Made by a program: the position numbers and the translations under genes. A stretch of DNA of 64,000 nt from Balaenoptera acutorostrata (Eukaryota; Chordata; Mammalia; Artiodactyla; Balaenopteridae): positions 26,502,039 to 26,566,038 of the forward strand of contig NC_080067.1 of the NCBI RefSeq assembly GCF_949987535.1, in the 5' to 3' direction. Of the stretch, positions 47,166 to 58,800 are shown in pieces. Within the stretch, counting starts at the first letter, position 1, and each line of letters opens with the position of its first letter. The notes beneath the pieces are model-generated. The model did not search any database. It was given only the letters and a program-made list of their open reading frames with translations, and had not been told where the DNA came from.

Positions 47166-49821
47166 ATGTAGCGGATGAGAAGAAAGATTTAAGCTGGCAT
47201 TGGGAGCAGACGACTGTTAGCAAGATAAGAAAAGAATTGTGTAGTGATGAGAGGGGGCCAAATGGACTGCCCCACCCCCACCCCGGGCCCTCTAGGATCT
47301 AAACCATGCTCCCTGAAGCAGTGGTTTCAGAGAACCCTGGTCCTACTCCCAATTCAACTCCTCCCCTTGGGCATGAGCCACCTCCTGCTGGTCTGGCCCC
47401 ATTCATCCTGGAGAAAGACGCAGCCCAGGAGAAGCCGTAGTGAGGTCACCCAGCCCTAGGGAGGCCACCTTCCAGCTTCCTATAGGCTGAGCAACCTCCT
47501 TCAAGGCTGTATTTTAAGGGGAAACAATTAAACTGCAGCAATGACCCTGCGTCACCAGGAGAACTGGCCTCCACACAGCCTCTATGCTGGTGGAACTGCC
47601 CAGGGCCCGGCAGGAGTGGAGCGGGGTCAGTTAAGGACACTGCCAGGTGACTGCAGCATCGCTGTGTTTGTAATGAGACTGACGCATGCAGCGTCACCAT
47701 GCAGGCACTAATTTGGATGGGGAATGAATGGCTTTTCTTGGAAGGGCAGTAACTCACTCTGGATGTTACTGAAATTAGAAAACAAAACCCAAAATTGAAC
47801 CTGCAGCCTTCCCTACAGACAATGTCTTGGCCCTTGAATTTCTACAACCTGCAAAGGTGCCAGGTTCCACCAATGCCCTTTTTCCCCATCAACCAGATCC
47901 CTAAGGTCCACTGATTATTGATTTGGCTTTCTGATTTATGGCTGAAACTCTGTGAAGGTCCACCAACCTTTGGAAGGAACTAGTTGGTGCCCTATTAGTC
48001 ATTTACACCTAGCTGTGGGGTACAGAATCTGTCTTCGTGTAAGGATTTCTGGGAGTCAGAGTGCTGGGGTGCTGGGCCTTGGGGTGGAAGCATAAAAGAG
48101 AAATGGGCTGGGAAACAGCCCAGATACATGGCCTGGGAGATGCAGCATCTGCTGTTTAGCTCCTGTGAACCCTAATCCCCTCCTGATCAGACTCAATCCT
48201 GGTCCTCTCAGCTGTCTCCTTGCTGAGTCCTCCCAAATGCCCCATAGGACAATTCCGTTTCTCCAGCCCAGCTTGGAAAAGGTCTTTTGATTAAATGCTC
48301 AATCTCCCGAGACCACAGAGATCATATGGGGAATAACTCATCTCTAACAAATTAGAACATACTAACAAGAACAAATAGGGCTGCCCAGTTGCGTGCTGGG
48401 GAGAGAGCGTGGGGAGAACTAGCTGGACCCAAGAGGGGAAGGTATAGTGTTTCTTCATGTTGCTGAGATCCAGAAGAGTTCTCATTTACAGTCTGGCCTC
48501 TCTTTGTGAATTTTCTCATGAAACATTTCTCGCCCAAGACCTTAAGGCCATGTTATGTGTTTCCCTGAGGTTAGTCACTTATCACAAAGGCTCCTATGGG
48601 ACAAAAGGACGCGGAGTGGGATGGCAGAAAGTGGACAGAGAGGCCTTCGGTAGTTCTGGAAACAGGGTGGGTTTTGTTCTCGTTGGCAGGCAGGACAGGG
48701 ACACATTGTGGACTGAGGGTGAGGAGCTCAGATCCAGCCAGGACGCCGCGCAGAGTGAGTGAATAAGGGGGAGTGTTCATTGGGAAGCCTGGATACGGGT
48801 GAGACACACGTGTGGTATACCACTGGGTAGGACATACCAGACACTTACATTTGCCAGAAACACTAGAGAGAACCATGTCCCAATACCAGCTGGTTCCTTC
48901 CTGCCATTCTGAGGAGCAGGAAGGAGCTGGTACCTCTGGACCACTGAGCTGACATGTCTCCAGAGTCAGGGTCCCACTCCATGAGAACTTTCAGTTGAGT
49001 GAAAAGGAACCACAGCCCTCATTTCCCAGATGCCTAATGGGGTGCCTGACCAGGGCACTGGGAAACATGGTTGTGTGAGGCTAGTATGGCTCCCCAACTC
49101 TTGCCTCCTCTGCCGTCACAGGCCCCCTCCTCAAAGCAAGAAGAGGGTCTTGTCTATCGCAACACCCTGGGTGGCTAGCAGGGCAGCTGGCCCACCGCAT
49201 GTGCTGCATAAATGCTGAAGTAAACGGCAGACCAGAGATCACTTAACTTCCATGAGTGCATGGGGTTTGAAAAATCAAGATGCTCCAATGGCGGAAGACT
49301 CCTCCAACTCTTCTCTTCATGTACAAGTTCAGGTCCTTTATAAATGCAGGTGGAGGAGGATGGAAGTGCATCCTTCTCCATCTGAAGGGCAACAGTGGAA
49401 AGAGAAGAGAGTGGGGTTGTTTGGAGAGGGACCCCCTCCCAGCCATAACCTGTAACAGGAGCCCTTAGGCAAGGAGCAGGGGTAGGTGGGCCTCCACGAG
49501 ACCACTTGCTCCTCCCCAAAGTCATGGGCAGCATCCGAGGAGAGAAAGCCGTACTGTGTTAATGCCCCCAGCCCTGTGCTGCTCTCCAGGCCCTTTTATC
49601 AGATTCACTGCAGAGGAGATTCATCATGATGAAGCTCAATCCCCAATAGACTAATGAAAAGAGGGCAACAGACATGAGAAGGGCCGAAATGCAGACAGTG
49701 TGTGTTAATCACAGGCAACAGAAACACGTCGGCTCTAATGTCTGTTTGCTTTTATCTTGAAATGAAAATGCATCTCTGCTGCCAAGACCCTTTTTCCTGA
49801 GCATTTCAGTACAGAAATGGG

Positions 49822-49880
49822 ACACACACACACACGCACACACATACACACATACACACACATATGCACACACAAACAAA
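49822..49880. repeat. (CA)n microsatellite in 3' UTR
   Basis: About 58 bp of CA with GC, TA and AA interruptions. Confidence 0.9.
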
Positions 49881-51049
49881 ATTGGAGGGTTCTTTTCCCC
49901 AGTGGAAAGAGCTATCAGAGAAATGAGCCCACAGGTTGTGTCTATTTGCAGAAGCAGAAAATCGACCGCAAGTCTCAGCTACAGGCTCCAGCCCCCATGT
50001 AGAAAAGGGAGTGAAAAGGATGAGGAGACATCAGCCCTTGGGAAGGGTTCGTTAACAGCTCTGTGATGGGGGCCTCCACCTGTGCCTGGGGGTCACAGAT
50101 ATGAATACAATGTGCACATCCACCCCTGGAGACAAAAGTACATCTGTCCTGGTGCTTATGGAACGCAAGGATCTGGAGCCCCTGCCCCAGCCCCCAGCTC
50201 CCTTACACGGCTGCAGAGGAGCCTCTGGCAGATGGGATTGATGGGATTCGGGAGAGGTCATGCCCATCTTCACTAGTCAGTTTCAAGGGGTGGAAATAAA
50301 GCAGAAGCGTTTTGGAGGTTGATAAGCTAGACCAGTAGCCAGGGCTGATCACTCAAAAAGCAAGAGAAGAGATTGAGGGAAAAGGTGACTCAGAGTTGGA
50401 GAGGGAACAGGTAAGGCTGTGCAGGAGTGACAGCAACAGGGACATCCTTCACCGGGGAAGCCAGAGGATTGCTCCGGATTGAAAGCCATATCCAGATTTC
50501 AGCCAAGTATTGGTGAGTCTGGCCATATGACCACAGAGGCAGTCAAATCAATTGCTTCCAAAGTCAGAGCTGTTTGAAGGTGATTTCAGTTCTTCGTTGA
50601 ACTAGTCATGATGGATCAATCCACCTGATTGCTTCCAGCCTGACCTCAGTGTTTCCAGAACCGGTTGTTGGTGGACTGAGATGGACAGGCTCGGAATGAG
50701 ATTGAAGAAAACCAGTTCGTGTGTTTGTTTAGAAAAGAAATTGCATGTAGAAATCAGTTGTTTTCAAAGAAATCTGTAGGGATTAGAGTGGGTGTGCTAT
50801 GTTATTGGCATGGACATTATGTCAGTAAGATAAGAGTCAGAATGATTTTGTGGGACATTCATTTGGAAAATTAATATACTAAATATAAATTCTCAGAGAC
50901 AAGTAGCTAAGGACAGCTAAATATATGTGTCATATACATATCTATAATGTAGAAATAAGTGAAATATAGAATGCAGATGTCGATGGTTCACATTTTAAAT
51001 TCCTTAGAAGCCCTGGTTTGGATGTTAGACTTTTTCTTATTGTTGTTTA

Positions 51050-51125
51050 CTTCTAGCTCTCAAAGCACTGGAACGGTGCCTGGCACATAGTAGGAGTTTG
51101 CTAAGCGTTTAGAAATTGATGGTCC
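51050..51125 (+). mobile_element. MIR SINE 3' fragment
   Basis: TCAAAGCACTGGAACGGTGC CTGGCACATAGTAGGAG is the sense MIR 3' end. Confidence 0.7.
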
Positions 51126-52421
51126 AGCTTGTCAGTAGACACTCAGTAGTGTCACTACTATACCCCAAGTTAAATGAGCTGCAGAGAAGCAGGTTGGCCA
51201 CATCCTCCTCATAGATCATCACAACTGGTTGAGGAGAAGCCTTTGTGGATTCCCAGATTTGGTGCCGTGTTCAGCCAGCTGCAGGTCTTGGGTCTGGCTC
51301 TCTGGTAGTGACCAGTGACGAGATGTTACATTAAGTGAGTTGATCCCACTTAAACCAAATCTGCATAACTTCCAGCAAGCTATTTCTACAGGGAACAGGG
51401 CTGGGGGCTCCCCTCTTATTGCCTCTGCCATTTCTTAAATACTCAATGAAATTCTGTTGAATTTTGCCAACTTCAGTTCTGGAACTAAATGTAAAGGTTC
51501 TGGGCTCAGCCAGTCTGAAAGGTCTAGCAATTCCTTCTCTCTGCCTTTCCCTTCTCCCTTATCTGGAGATAGCCACCACCATTTAGATGCCTTGGATGGC
51601 TGTTTCTTCCCAGCTGCCCAACCACAGTGTGTGGGGAAAAGGTCTGGTGAGCTTTCCCTCCTTGGAACCTCTGTGGTGTTGACACTACAGACAGAGGAAG
51701 GACCAGCAGCATTATTTTATAGAATCACCTTAGATCACTGTTACAGTCTGGGCAGTTCCTGCCAGTGTGGCCAGAATTCCTCTCGCTGTGGCCGTCTGTA
51801 TCTCCGTGGCTGGGCCAGTGTGTACCTGACACATGTCAGACTTCTGAGATCTTCCAGCTGCCTCAGAGTGAATTCTTTCAATTTAAAAAATGTGTTTATT
51901 TGCTAAATATACTATTGTGTGTGTATGAGTGTCATACAAGGCAAACTCTGGACTATCTCGTTAGAAGGATGTTGTGTGTTTATAGCATATTGAATCTAAT
52001 TTCAGGAGAGCACACTATCAACTTGCTCAATGAACGGGGTTGCCCAGTCACAGAAGATCAGAGAAGATGCCCTTTCACACCCCTACCCTCTCTCAGCACC
52101 CCTCCCCTGCCTATTGAGCTGTCCTATCCACTCTAGGCTGACACAGAGTGAGGGGCACCGAGAATCAGTATGTATATAAAGATATAGGAAGAAATAAGAA
52201 CCATCACAGGAATCTGCTGGGCTTCTTCCCATGACTGTGATCTTACCCATGTTTGAATCACAAACTTTAAATTTCTAACAATTCAGATTCTTGCCATTTC
52301 CAAGTAATTTGTTAAATGCCTATTCAACACATAGACAGATATTTATTTTCAGCCTTGGCTTGTAAATGTCTACAAACTGATTCATGTTGGTGGTCATTAC
52401 GACACTTTCTGTGAATTGGTG

Positions 52422-52427
52422 AATAAA
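52422..52427 (+). promoter_or_regulatory. CLSTN2: candidate distal CLSTN2 poly(A) signal
   Basis: AATAAA in GTGAATAAATATGATTTTCG, followed within 30-60 bp by a T/G-rich downstream element at about 52458-52480. Good local architecture for 3' end formation; assignment to CLSTN2 is inference. Confidence 0.45.
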
Positions 52428-52694
52428 TATGATTTTCGAATTTCACAGTAAGGATGACGTTGGAGAGTTTTTATTTTTCAGACTATTTGATGAAGTAAGA
52501 TGGCAAGAACAGCTTTAGCTGGGTCACTATTCTCTGGGGTTCTGTCCTAAATCCATGCATGGGGAAGAGAGGGACGTGGGACGTGAGGGGTGATGACATG
52601 GCAAATTGGCCGCTATCTGGGCTCCATCAGGGCACCCTGTTACCCCCAGAGTTGAACTCATCAGCACTGTTACTGGAGACCAAAACAAAGGCAA

Positions 52695-52785
52695 AGCTAA
52701 GGTGTTTATTGAGCACCTACAAAGCGCTGGAGCTCAATGTGTGTAATCTTAATTAAGATGAAGAAGATGGGACCCAGAGGCGCTG
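52695..52785 (-). mobile_element. MIR SINE fragment
   Basis: GGTGTTTATTGAGCACCTAC AAAGCGCTGGAGCTCAATG and GACCCAGAGGCGCTG: short antisense MIR. Confidence 0.55.
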
Positions 52786-52820
52786 GGGGCATTGCGGAGG
52801 GCAGGTGGGGCTGAGCACAG

Positions 52821-52838
52821 CTCTCTCTCTCTCTCTCT
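52821..52838. repeat. (CT)n simple repeat
   Basis: Nine CT units in a row. Confidence 0.85.
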
Positions 52839-53938
52839 TAGCCTGTTCCTTCCTGCTCCTCCATTCCTGCTGACCTTCCCTTACACCCAGGTGCCGTCCA
52901 GGGCCATCTAGCCCCTGAAGCCCACTGAAGATGCGCTGCCTCCCCCTCCAAAGCTGGTGGGGATCCAGAGCACTTCCCTAGGTTTATGTGAGTCGCAGGC
53001 ACAGCTGCCTCTCCCTCCTGATTCATATTGGGCCCACCCAGGGGTTAAGTGTTACCTTTTGCTTTCAGAGAGAAGGAGGGAAAATTCAAACAAAGTTTTC
53101 TTGGAGGTGCTGGCGTCGTGGAAGGGATCCGCATTGCACATGACACAGCAAACGCCACCTATAGGCGCTGTCATTTTTTTTTAACTCCTCTGGCTACCCT
53201 CCTCCAGCCATGTGCCATCTGCCTGCCCTCTCCACCCTTTCCTTCCCTACCCCTGCTCACATCTCCCCCATCCTTCTCCGCAGTAAAAAAAATAAATAAA
53301 ATTCCCTTCTTTTTCTCTTTGACGAGCAGCTTCATCATCTTTTGTTCATACCCTGGTCTCCAGCCAAAATCCATGCCCATCTTTCTATCCCAAGAAGCTC
53401 ATCATGATCTTCTCCCAGATACAGATTGTTCACACCCTAAGAGGAGCTCTTCTGCCTCATGTTAAGACAGCATGTTTATCACATCGAACTATATTTTTCC
53501 TATTACATCTCAGAGAGGCAGCAAGACTGAGAAGGCTTTGTCTGTTTGGGAGTCCTATCTTCACCTGCATAACACACACACACACCCCTATCCTTGGGCT
53601 TCTCTGGAGCCCAGCGTACAGGGTCCCTGACAGTTCTCACCATTCCCTTATTCCCAAAACAATGGGACCCATGTTCTTGCTGTCTGATAAATAGACTCTT
53701 CATTTTCTTTCGGTGCCTATTCCCTCCCGTCTCTTTCCAAAGCATCCCCTCATCCCTCGGCCTCCACAGCAGCCCCCTCCCGGCCTCCCTCTCTGACTCT
53801 GTGCCTGCATGAGACCGAAGCTCTGCTGGGAGGTGCCCTCCCAAGCAGACAGGCTACAGGAACTCGCCCTTCATATACAAGGCCCCTGGAGCTCCAGGGG
53901 TTCCCCCCGTCCCTCAGGGCAAACAAGCTAGATTCTTT

Positions 53939-54287
53939 TCTTTTTTAATAAATTTATTTATGTTTGGCTGCGTTGGGTCTTCGTTGCTGCACATGGGCTT
54001 TCTCTAGTTGCGGTGAGTGGGGGCTACTCTTCATTGCAGTGTGCAGGCTTCTCATTGTGGTGGCTTCTCTTGTTGCAGAGCACGGGCTCTAGGCGCATGA
54101 GCTTCGGTAGTTGTGGCATGCAGGCTCAGTAGTTGTGGCTCACGGGCTCTAGAGCGCAGGCTCAGCAGCTGTGGCGCATGGGCTTATTTGCTCTGCTGCA
54201 TGTGGGATCTTCCCGGACCAGGGCTCGAACCCGTGTCCCCTGCATTAGCAGGTGGATTCTTAACCACTGCGCCAGCAGGGAAGTCCC
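53939..54287 (-). mobile_element. CHR-type SINE, antisense, 14-bp target-site duplication
   Basis: Full-length SINE reading from the reverse of the A-rich tail (TTAATAAATTTATTTATG) through the body to GCAGGGAAGTCCC, the reverse of the tRNA-like head. Identical flanks AAGCTAGATTCTTT at 53925-53938 and 54288-54301. An open frame of about 80 codons at 54113-54352 is only a SINE shadow. Confidence 0.97.
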
Positions 54288-54554
54288 AAGCTAGATTCTT
54301 TAACCCGAAAAGGTCCTGGTTTATTGGGTTTGAATATAGGGCTTCATGTTAGGTAAACCTGATAGAGGGTCCATGGCAAAAACTTACAAACACCAACAAA
54401 AACCAACTTTTAAATGACTCAACTATGGAGAAAAGTCCCAGTCAGAGGTTTCATCTCAATCAGATCTGTGTTTATGCTCTAGTGGAGAACCTAGAGCATA
54501 GATAGGATAGAAAGGGCTCAGTGAAAATTTATGAAACTGAACTGAATTAAACCT

Positions 54555-54860
54555 CAAATCCAAGGTGCTCCATGACCTGGCCCAGCCTACGCTTTCACCC
54601 TTATATCACCCAGTTGCCCAACAGGAATCCTAGGTCTTGGTATTCCCAAAGCACATGGTGAACATTTCTGTCTCCATGCTTTTGCTCCTGTGGTCCTGCT
54701 ACCTGGAATGCCATCCCTCCTCCCATAGCCGAGACCATGGAAATCTGATCTCTGATAGGAAGTTCCACTCCCAAGCTCCAGGGCTATTGATCAGTGATGC
54801 TATCCTTGATTTCCCCAGTGGAAGAGGATCCTACCACCCTCTGCACCCTGGAGCGTGGCC
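54555..54860 (+). mobile_element. L2 LINE 3' fragment
   Basis: GTGCTCCATGACCTGGCCCA GCCTACG, CCATGCTTTTGCTCCTGTGG, CTACCTGGAATGCCATCCCT: the sense L2 3' region. Confidence 0.75.
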
Positions 54861-55200
54861 TGCCTTATTGTAAAGTGTCCCGAGCGGACAGTGGGAGGAA
54901 CAGGGCACAGGACTTGATGTTCTAAGCTGAACTCAGATGCCTGCAGAGGTAAAGCAGGCAGCAAAAGTGAGCACAGCTACCTGGATGGGGCCTTCAGTGT
55001 AAAGAAAAATGTGTGCAAGTCCAGAGGGGTAACTGCTCCTCAGCCCCAGCCAACTGTCTCAATGCAAGGATGGTTGCCCATGATGGCCAGATCTTCTGAG
55101 TTTCTCTTTCAAGATAGTCAGAAACCTGTTCTTTGATGTGAAATCTGCCAAATTTTAAATTTTGGCAACGAATCCCTATGTTTTAAAAAATCCTGTATGG

Positions 55201-55483
55201 GGCTTCCCTGGTGGCGCAGTGGTTGAGAATCTGCCTGCCAATGCAGGGGACACGGGTTCGAGCCCTGGTCTGGGAAGATCCCACATGCCGCGGAGCAACT
55301 AGACCCGTGAGCCACAACTACAGAGCCTCTACTCTAGAGCCTGGGCTCCGCAACAAGAGAGGCCGCGATAGTGAGAGGCCCGCGCATCGCGATGAAGAGT
55401 GGCCCCCGCTTGCCGCAACTAGAGAAAGCCCTCACACAGAAACGAAGACCCAACACAGCCATAAATAATAAATAAATAAATTT
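55201..55483 (+). mobile_element. CHR-type SINE with perfect 20-bp target-site duplication
   Basis: Head GGCTTCCCTGGTGGCGCAGT with Pol III A box (about 55212-55224) and B box GGTTCGAGCCC (55255-55265), CHR body shortened relative to the other two copies, and (AAAT)n tail. Identical 20-bp flanks at 55181-55200 and 55484-55503. Intact promoter boxes and a perfect duplication suggest it is young. Confidence 0.98.
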
Positions 55484-56889
55484 TTTTAAAAAATCCTGTA
55501 TGGACCGCCAAAAATGGAATAGCAGGCTGACTTCAGGACACAGTTGACCATTTTGTGACCTCTATTCTAGACCATATGAGTGTGGATCAGGTGAGTCTGA
55601 CCCATCAGAAAAACTAAAACATCACAACACCCTCGATTCAGATTATTTGTTCCTATGGGTTATAGCTACTCAAAAATGCCACTGCAAGGGTGGCAGAAGG
55701 AGCAGGGCTGAGAGAAGCAAAGGTCAGCCATGTGGATATTCAAAGGCATGACCAAGGGGAGCAGGTTTCTGGGCAGTGATGTGCTGGCAGATGGCTAACA
55801 AGTAGTTTTGAAGGAAGTGGGTCTAGTTTGTAGCATTTGCTGATTCCCATGATGTAAACACTACCACCATGGCTGATTTTAAGCCACCAACGTGATGTCT
55901 CTGAACTCAGAATTGGGAAGAGATGTTAACAGGGGGCTTTTTTGAGGCAGCTCTTGAACACCACTGTTTACAGGTCAGGTATCAAGAGAACCCCAGGAGC
56001 ACCTTTACCCATGACCTAAGGCCAGGAATTTTCAGAACGTGCAGTGGGAATCATCTAGAAGAGAATATAGGAAAGAGTGTTTCTCAAGCCTATTTGACTA
56101 TGGAACACCTGACCTCCTAAAGCATCCTTGTGACCAGCATTGAATTGGGGAAATGTTGGCTTCAGCCTGAGGTAAGGACTTGGAGCCCAGGCCCACAGTT
56201 CTTCCCTCTGTTAGTGCCTCATCCAGGGGAACCATCCTGAACCAAGCAGTTAATTTCATCCTAGGCACGATGCCTCTGAGACCCTGCTCCATTTCCCTCA
56301 AGACCTATCTGCTCTGACAGCCCACTGAGTATCACGCCTTAAATTTCCAGTTTGTATCCTCTTGATTGGGCTTGTGAAGGCAAGACCTCAGGTTCAATCA
56401 GCGTACTTCCAAGGCTAAGCAAAGTTGTGGAGCTCAAGCAAGTAGAAACTGCTGCTGATAGAGGGTGCCAGGCCGGGGGTGTGATGTCGGCAGTGATGCG
56501 CTGGCCAGCAGAGGGGAGCAACCTACAGGCTGGAGCTGGCTGGTGTCATGCACGCTGAGATGCTGGGCTGCCAAAGGGAAATGGAAAAGGTAAAGGGCCC
56601 AATGTTGTCTTCCAAGGCCAGGTGCCATGGGCGACACACGGCATCCCTGGGAAATCTCTTCCTCTCCACTGGTTGTTCACCGTGTTAACAGCCTGCCCTG
56701 AAACTCACTCTGCGTCAATCCCACCCAACTGGGACCAGAACATGTTGTCAAAGTAAACCAAGGGAGAAACCTTCCAAAGAGCCTCTCCAGGCCTTTGTAA
56801 TATTCTTAAAATAAAGCTGAATGGACTATGGTTTAGAAATATTTTCCGTTCCAACAAATTTTGTCATGGGAATCATTATTAATATAGGA

Positions 56890-57095
56890 ATTTTATTAAG
56901 CTCGAACTAGGTGCCTGGAACTATGCTGTGCTTTATATGCATTATTTTATTTTAACCTCACAAAATTTTATTAGATTTATATCTCCATTTACAAAGTGCA
57001 GAGAAGCCAAGTGCATAATCCGAGGTGACATGAGGCTAAAGTTCAGGGTCACCCAGGCTCAAACTGGTGCTTTTAACCCATATATGTGTCCAAGA
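56890..57095 (-). mobile_element. MIR SINE
   Basis: AACTAGGTGCCTGGAACTAT GCTGTGC, TTTAACCTCACAAAATTTTA, CTCCATTTACAAAGTGCAGA: antisense MIR. Confidence 0.8.
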
Positions 57096-57233
57096 GTGGG
57101 TGAGCTTCTGTGAGCTCTATATTCATAAAGCTACTTGGAAACCTTCAAGAGGACAAGATCTGGGTGCTCACATACATCGTTCACATTGCAGAGACTTCCA
57201 TGTGTGCCTATGAACCTTACCAGGACCCTAGCT

Positions 57234-57287
57234 GGTGCTTGTAGATCCTGCCCCCCAGCCTTGGGTCCCAGGATCTACAAGCACCAC
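57234..57287. repeat. perfect inverted repeat, 18-bp arms
   Basis: Left arm TGGTGCTTGTAGATCCTG at 57234-57251, right arm its exact reverse complement at 57270-57287, with an 18-nt spacer rich in C (57252-57269) that could pair a little further (CCCA/TGGG). Not part of any repeat I recognise. Confidence 0.95.
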
Positions 57288-57619
57288 CCTCTGACCTCGC
57301 TCAGGGACTTCAGCCCAGTTCTCTCTTCCCTAAAACATAGGAAGGCAGCACCAGAAGCCCTCTGTGAGTTGACCTTGAGTTCCCTTACTCAAGACCACCA
57401 AACCATTATTCCTGTTCTACCCTTCACTTTATCTGCCTTTACCCTTCTAATTACCACCAACGTTTACAGTCATCCAACAATTGCACAATCATGTCATAAG
57501 GGCCTACCATTTTCTTGGGATGAAGTTAAACACCACATGCACATACATACATCTGCAAATACACCTATGCACACATGTACGTATCTAGGGCCTTCCATTT
57601 TCATGATACCTTAGTAAAA

Positions 57620-57790
57620 CCACTTACTAGTCATGGCACCACTGTTATGTGACAATCTCCCTGAGCTTTCATTTCCTCATTTATAAAATGGTGATAATGG
57701 TAATTTTCTTAAAGGACTCGTGATAATTAAATGAGATAATTTCCATTAAGAGTCTGCCACAATGTCCAGCCCTTTAGGCATTCACTGAAT
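57620..57790 (+). mobile_element. MIR SINE
   Basis: CCACTTACTAGTCATGGCAC, CATTTCCTCATTTATAAAAT GGTGATAATGG, AAATGAGATAATTTCC: sense MIR. Confidence 0.87.
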
Positions 57791-57849
57791 AAATTACACC
57801 ACAGTTACGATCTCCGATCTCCCCTAGTCAGAGATAGTGTTGGTCACAC

Positions 57850-57915
57850 CCTCATTCATTCAGTCCTTCCTTCATCTACTCATTCATTCATTCATTTACT
57901 CATTCATTCATTCAG
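57850..57915 (-). repeat. (ATTC)n tail, likely L2 3' end
   Basis: Repeated CATT/ATTC units (CATTCATTCATTCATTTACT). The L2 consensus ends in TGAA-type repeats, so this is probably its reversed tail. Confidence 0.75.
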
Positions 57916-58039
57916 TGGTCTGGGCTCTAGCCTGGACAGCACTCTCCATGAGTGGCCTCCACTTTATCTCCTCAATATAGAGGTTTTCAGAAAGAGGGGA
58001 AGGGGAAAGGGCACTTCACTGGTATTTTGCTTTGGACCA

Positions 58040-58230
58040 GCATCTCATTGGTATTTTCTAACTTAATCCTTCCAGCAGCCCCACGTGGAAAGCATCTTCA
58101 TCTTCATTTTATATAAAGGAACTGGGTTCCAGAGAGATTAGGTCTCCTGTCAAGGTCACACAGCTGATGAGTGGCAGAGCCCAGATTCCCACACAGATGT
58201 GGTGGTTTTCTAAACACTGTGCTTGGGCTA
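58040..58230 (-). mobile_element. MIR SINE
   Basis: TAACTTAATCCTTCCAGCAG CCCCACG, AGGTCACACAGCTGATGAGT GGCAGAGCCC: antisense MIR. Confidence 0.87.
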
Positions 58231-58624
58231 CTGAACCAAGCGTCTGACCACATGGCTAGGAAATAACCAGCCTTGAAGAGTGAAATGTTGCCTTTGAGCA
58301 AGCAAAGTGTGCAGGTGCCGGAGCCCAGTAACAAACGCTCTTTTCCTTTTTAGCACCTTGGGCTACCACTAGTCCCCAAGCACACAGCAGATAAGAACTG
58401 AGAAGTCCCCGTTAGACAGCTATAGTTCCAAAAATAAAGCGAGTGCTAAAACGTCTGTAAACCAGAGAGTCTAAAAACCAACAGGAGAGCAAACTATGTG
58501 GAAATACACAGAAACAAGGGCAAATGGGTCTCCTCTCCCAGAGCAGTAATGCCAGCAAGCCATCCCCGAGGTCTCTATTGACCTCTGCATCCTGGACTCT
58601 GTGACAATCCTGAGAGCAATTTGG

Positions 58625-58800
58625 AGTCTTCATTCATTCATCTATTTGTTGCCCAAAGATGTTCCACAGTCATTACTCAGTGTCTCCTCTGAGCCAGGTA
58701 CCAGGATACCAGGAGCACCAGCTCTCCTCATTCACTGGATGACCAGTCAAGTGGAGAACAGAAATATTTATTAAATAACCCATAAGTAAGGGTATAATTG
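58625..58800 (-). mobile_element. L2 LINE 3' fragment
   Basis: TTCATTCATTCATCTATTTG, CTCTGAGCCAGGTACCAGGA: antisense L2 3' end. Confidence 0.6.

Larger units (their letters stand above)
1..52440 (+). other. CLSTN2: CLSTN2 gene locus, 3' part (partial)
   Basis: Nine exons on the + strand splice in frame (1518 coding nt, 505 residues plus stop) and give the C-terminal half of calsyntenin-2. Every internal boundary is AG/GT. The phases fit each other: 0-1, 1-0, 0-2, 2-1, 1-1, 1-0, 0-1, 1-0, then phase 0 to the stop. I identify CLSTN2 rather than CLSTN1 or CLSTN3 from remembered family sequence over the LG, membrane-proximal and tail regions. Calsyntenins are neuronal type I membrane proteins acting in synapse organisation and, through kinesin-1, in vesicle transport. 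The 5' exons are outside the window. The right limit is inferred from a poly(A) signal and is uncertain. Confidence 0.93.
40877..52440 (+). other. CLSTN2: CLSTN2 3' UTR (long; end inferred)
   Basis: No splice or coding signal follows the stop. AATAAA hexamers lie at 43174-43179, 44898-44903, 50295-50300 and 52422-52427. The last has a T/G-rich stretch (GTTGGAGAGTTTTTATTTTT) just downstream and is the best distal candidate. The stretch contains a MIR (42575-42760), L2 fragments, a hAT element (44446-44803), an antisense retrocopy (46381-46780), a MER20-like element (46975-47165) and a CA repeat (49822-49880). Many chance ORFs occur; none looks coding. I recall the human gene having a very long 3' UTR; the exact end here is unproven. 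Confidence 0.6.

Noticed and set aside
51457..52136. Two overlapping + strand frames of 149 and 123 codons in the distal 3' UTR
   Set aside because: Ordinary chance length for non-coding DNA, low-complexity Ser/Leu/Cys composition, no homology known to me.
54113..54352. 79-codon + strand frame (MACRLSSCGSRALERRLSSC...)
   Set aside because: Lies inside the antisense CHR SINE; the frame is repeat-derived.
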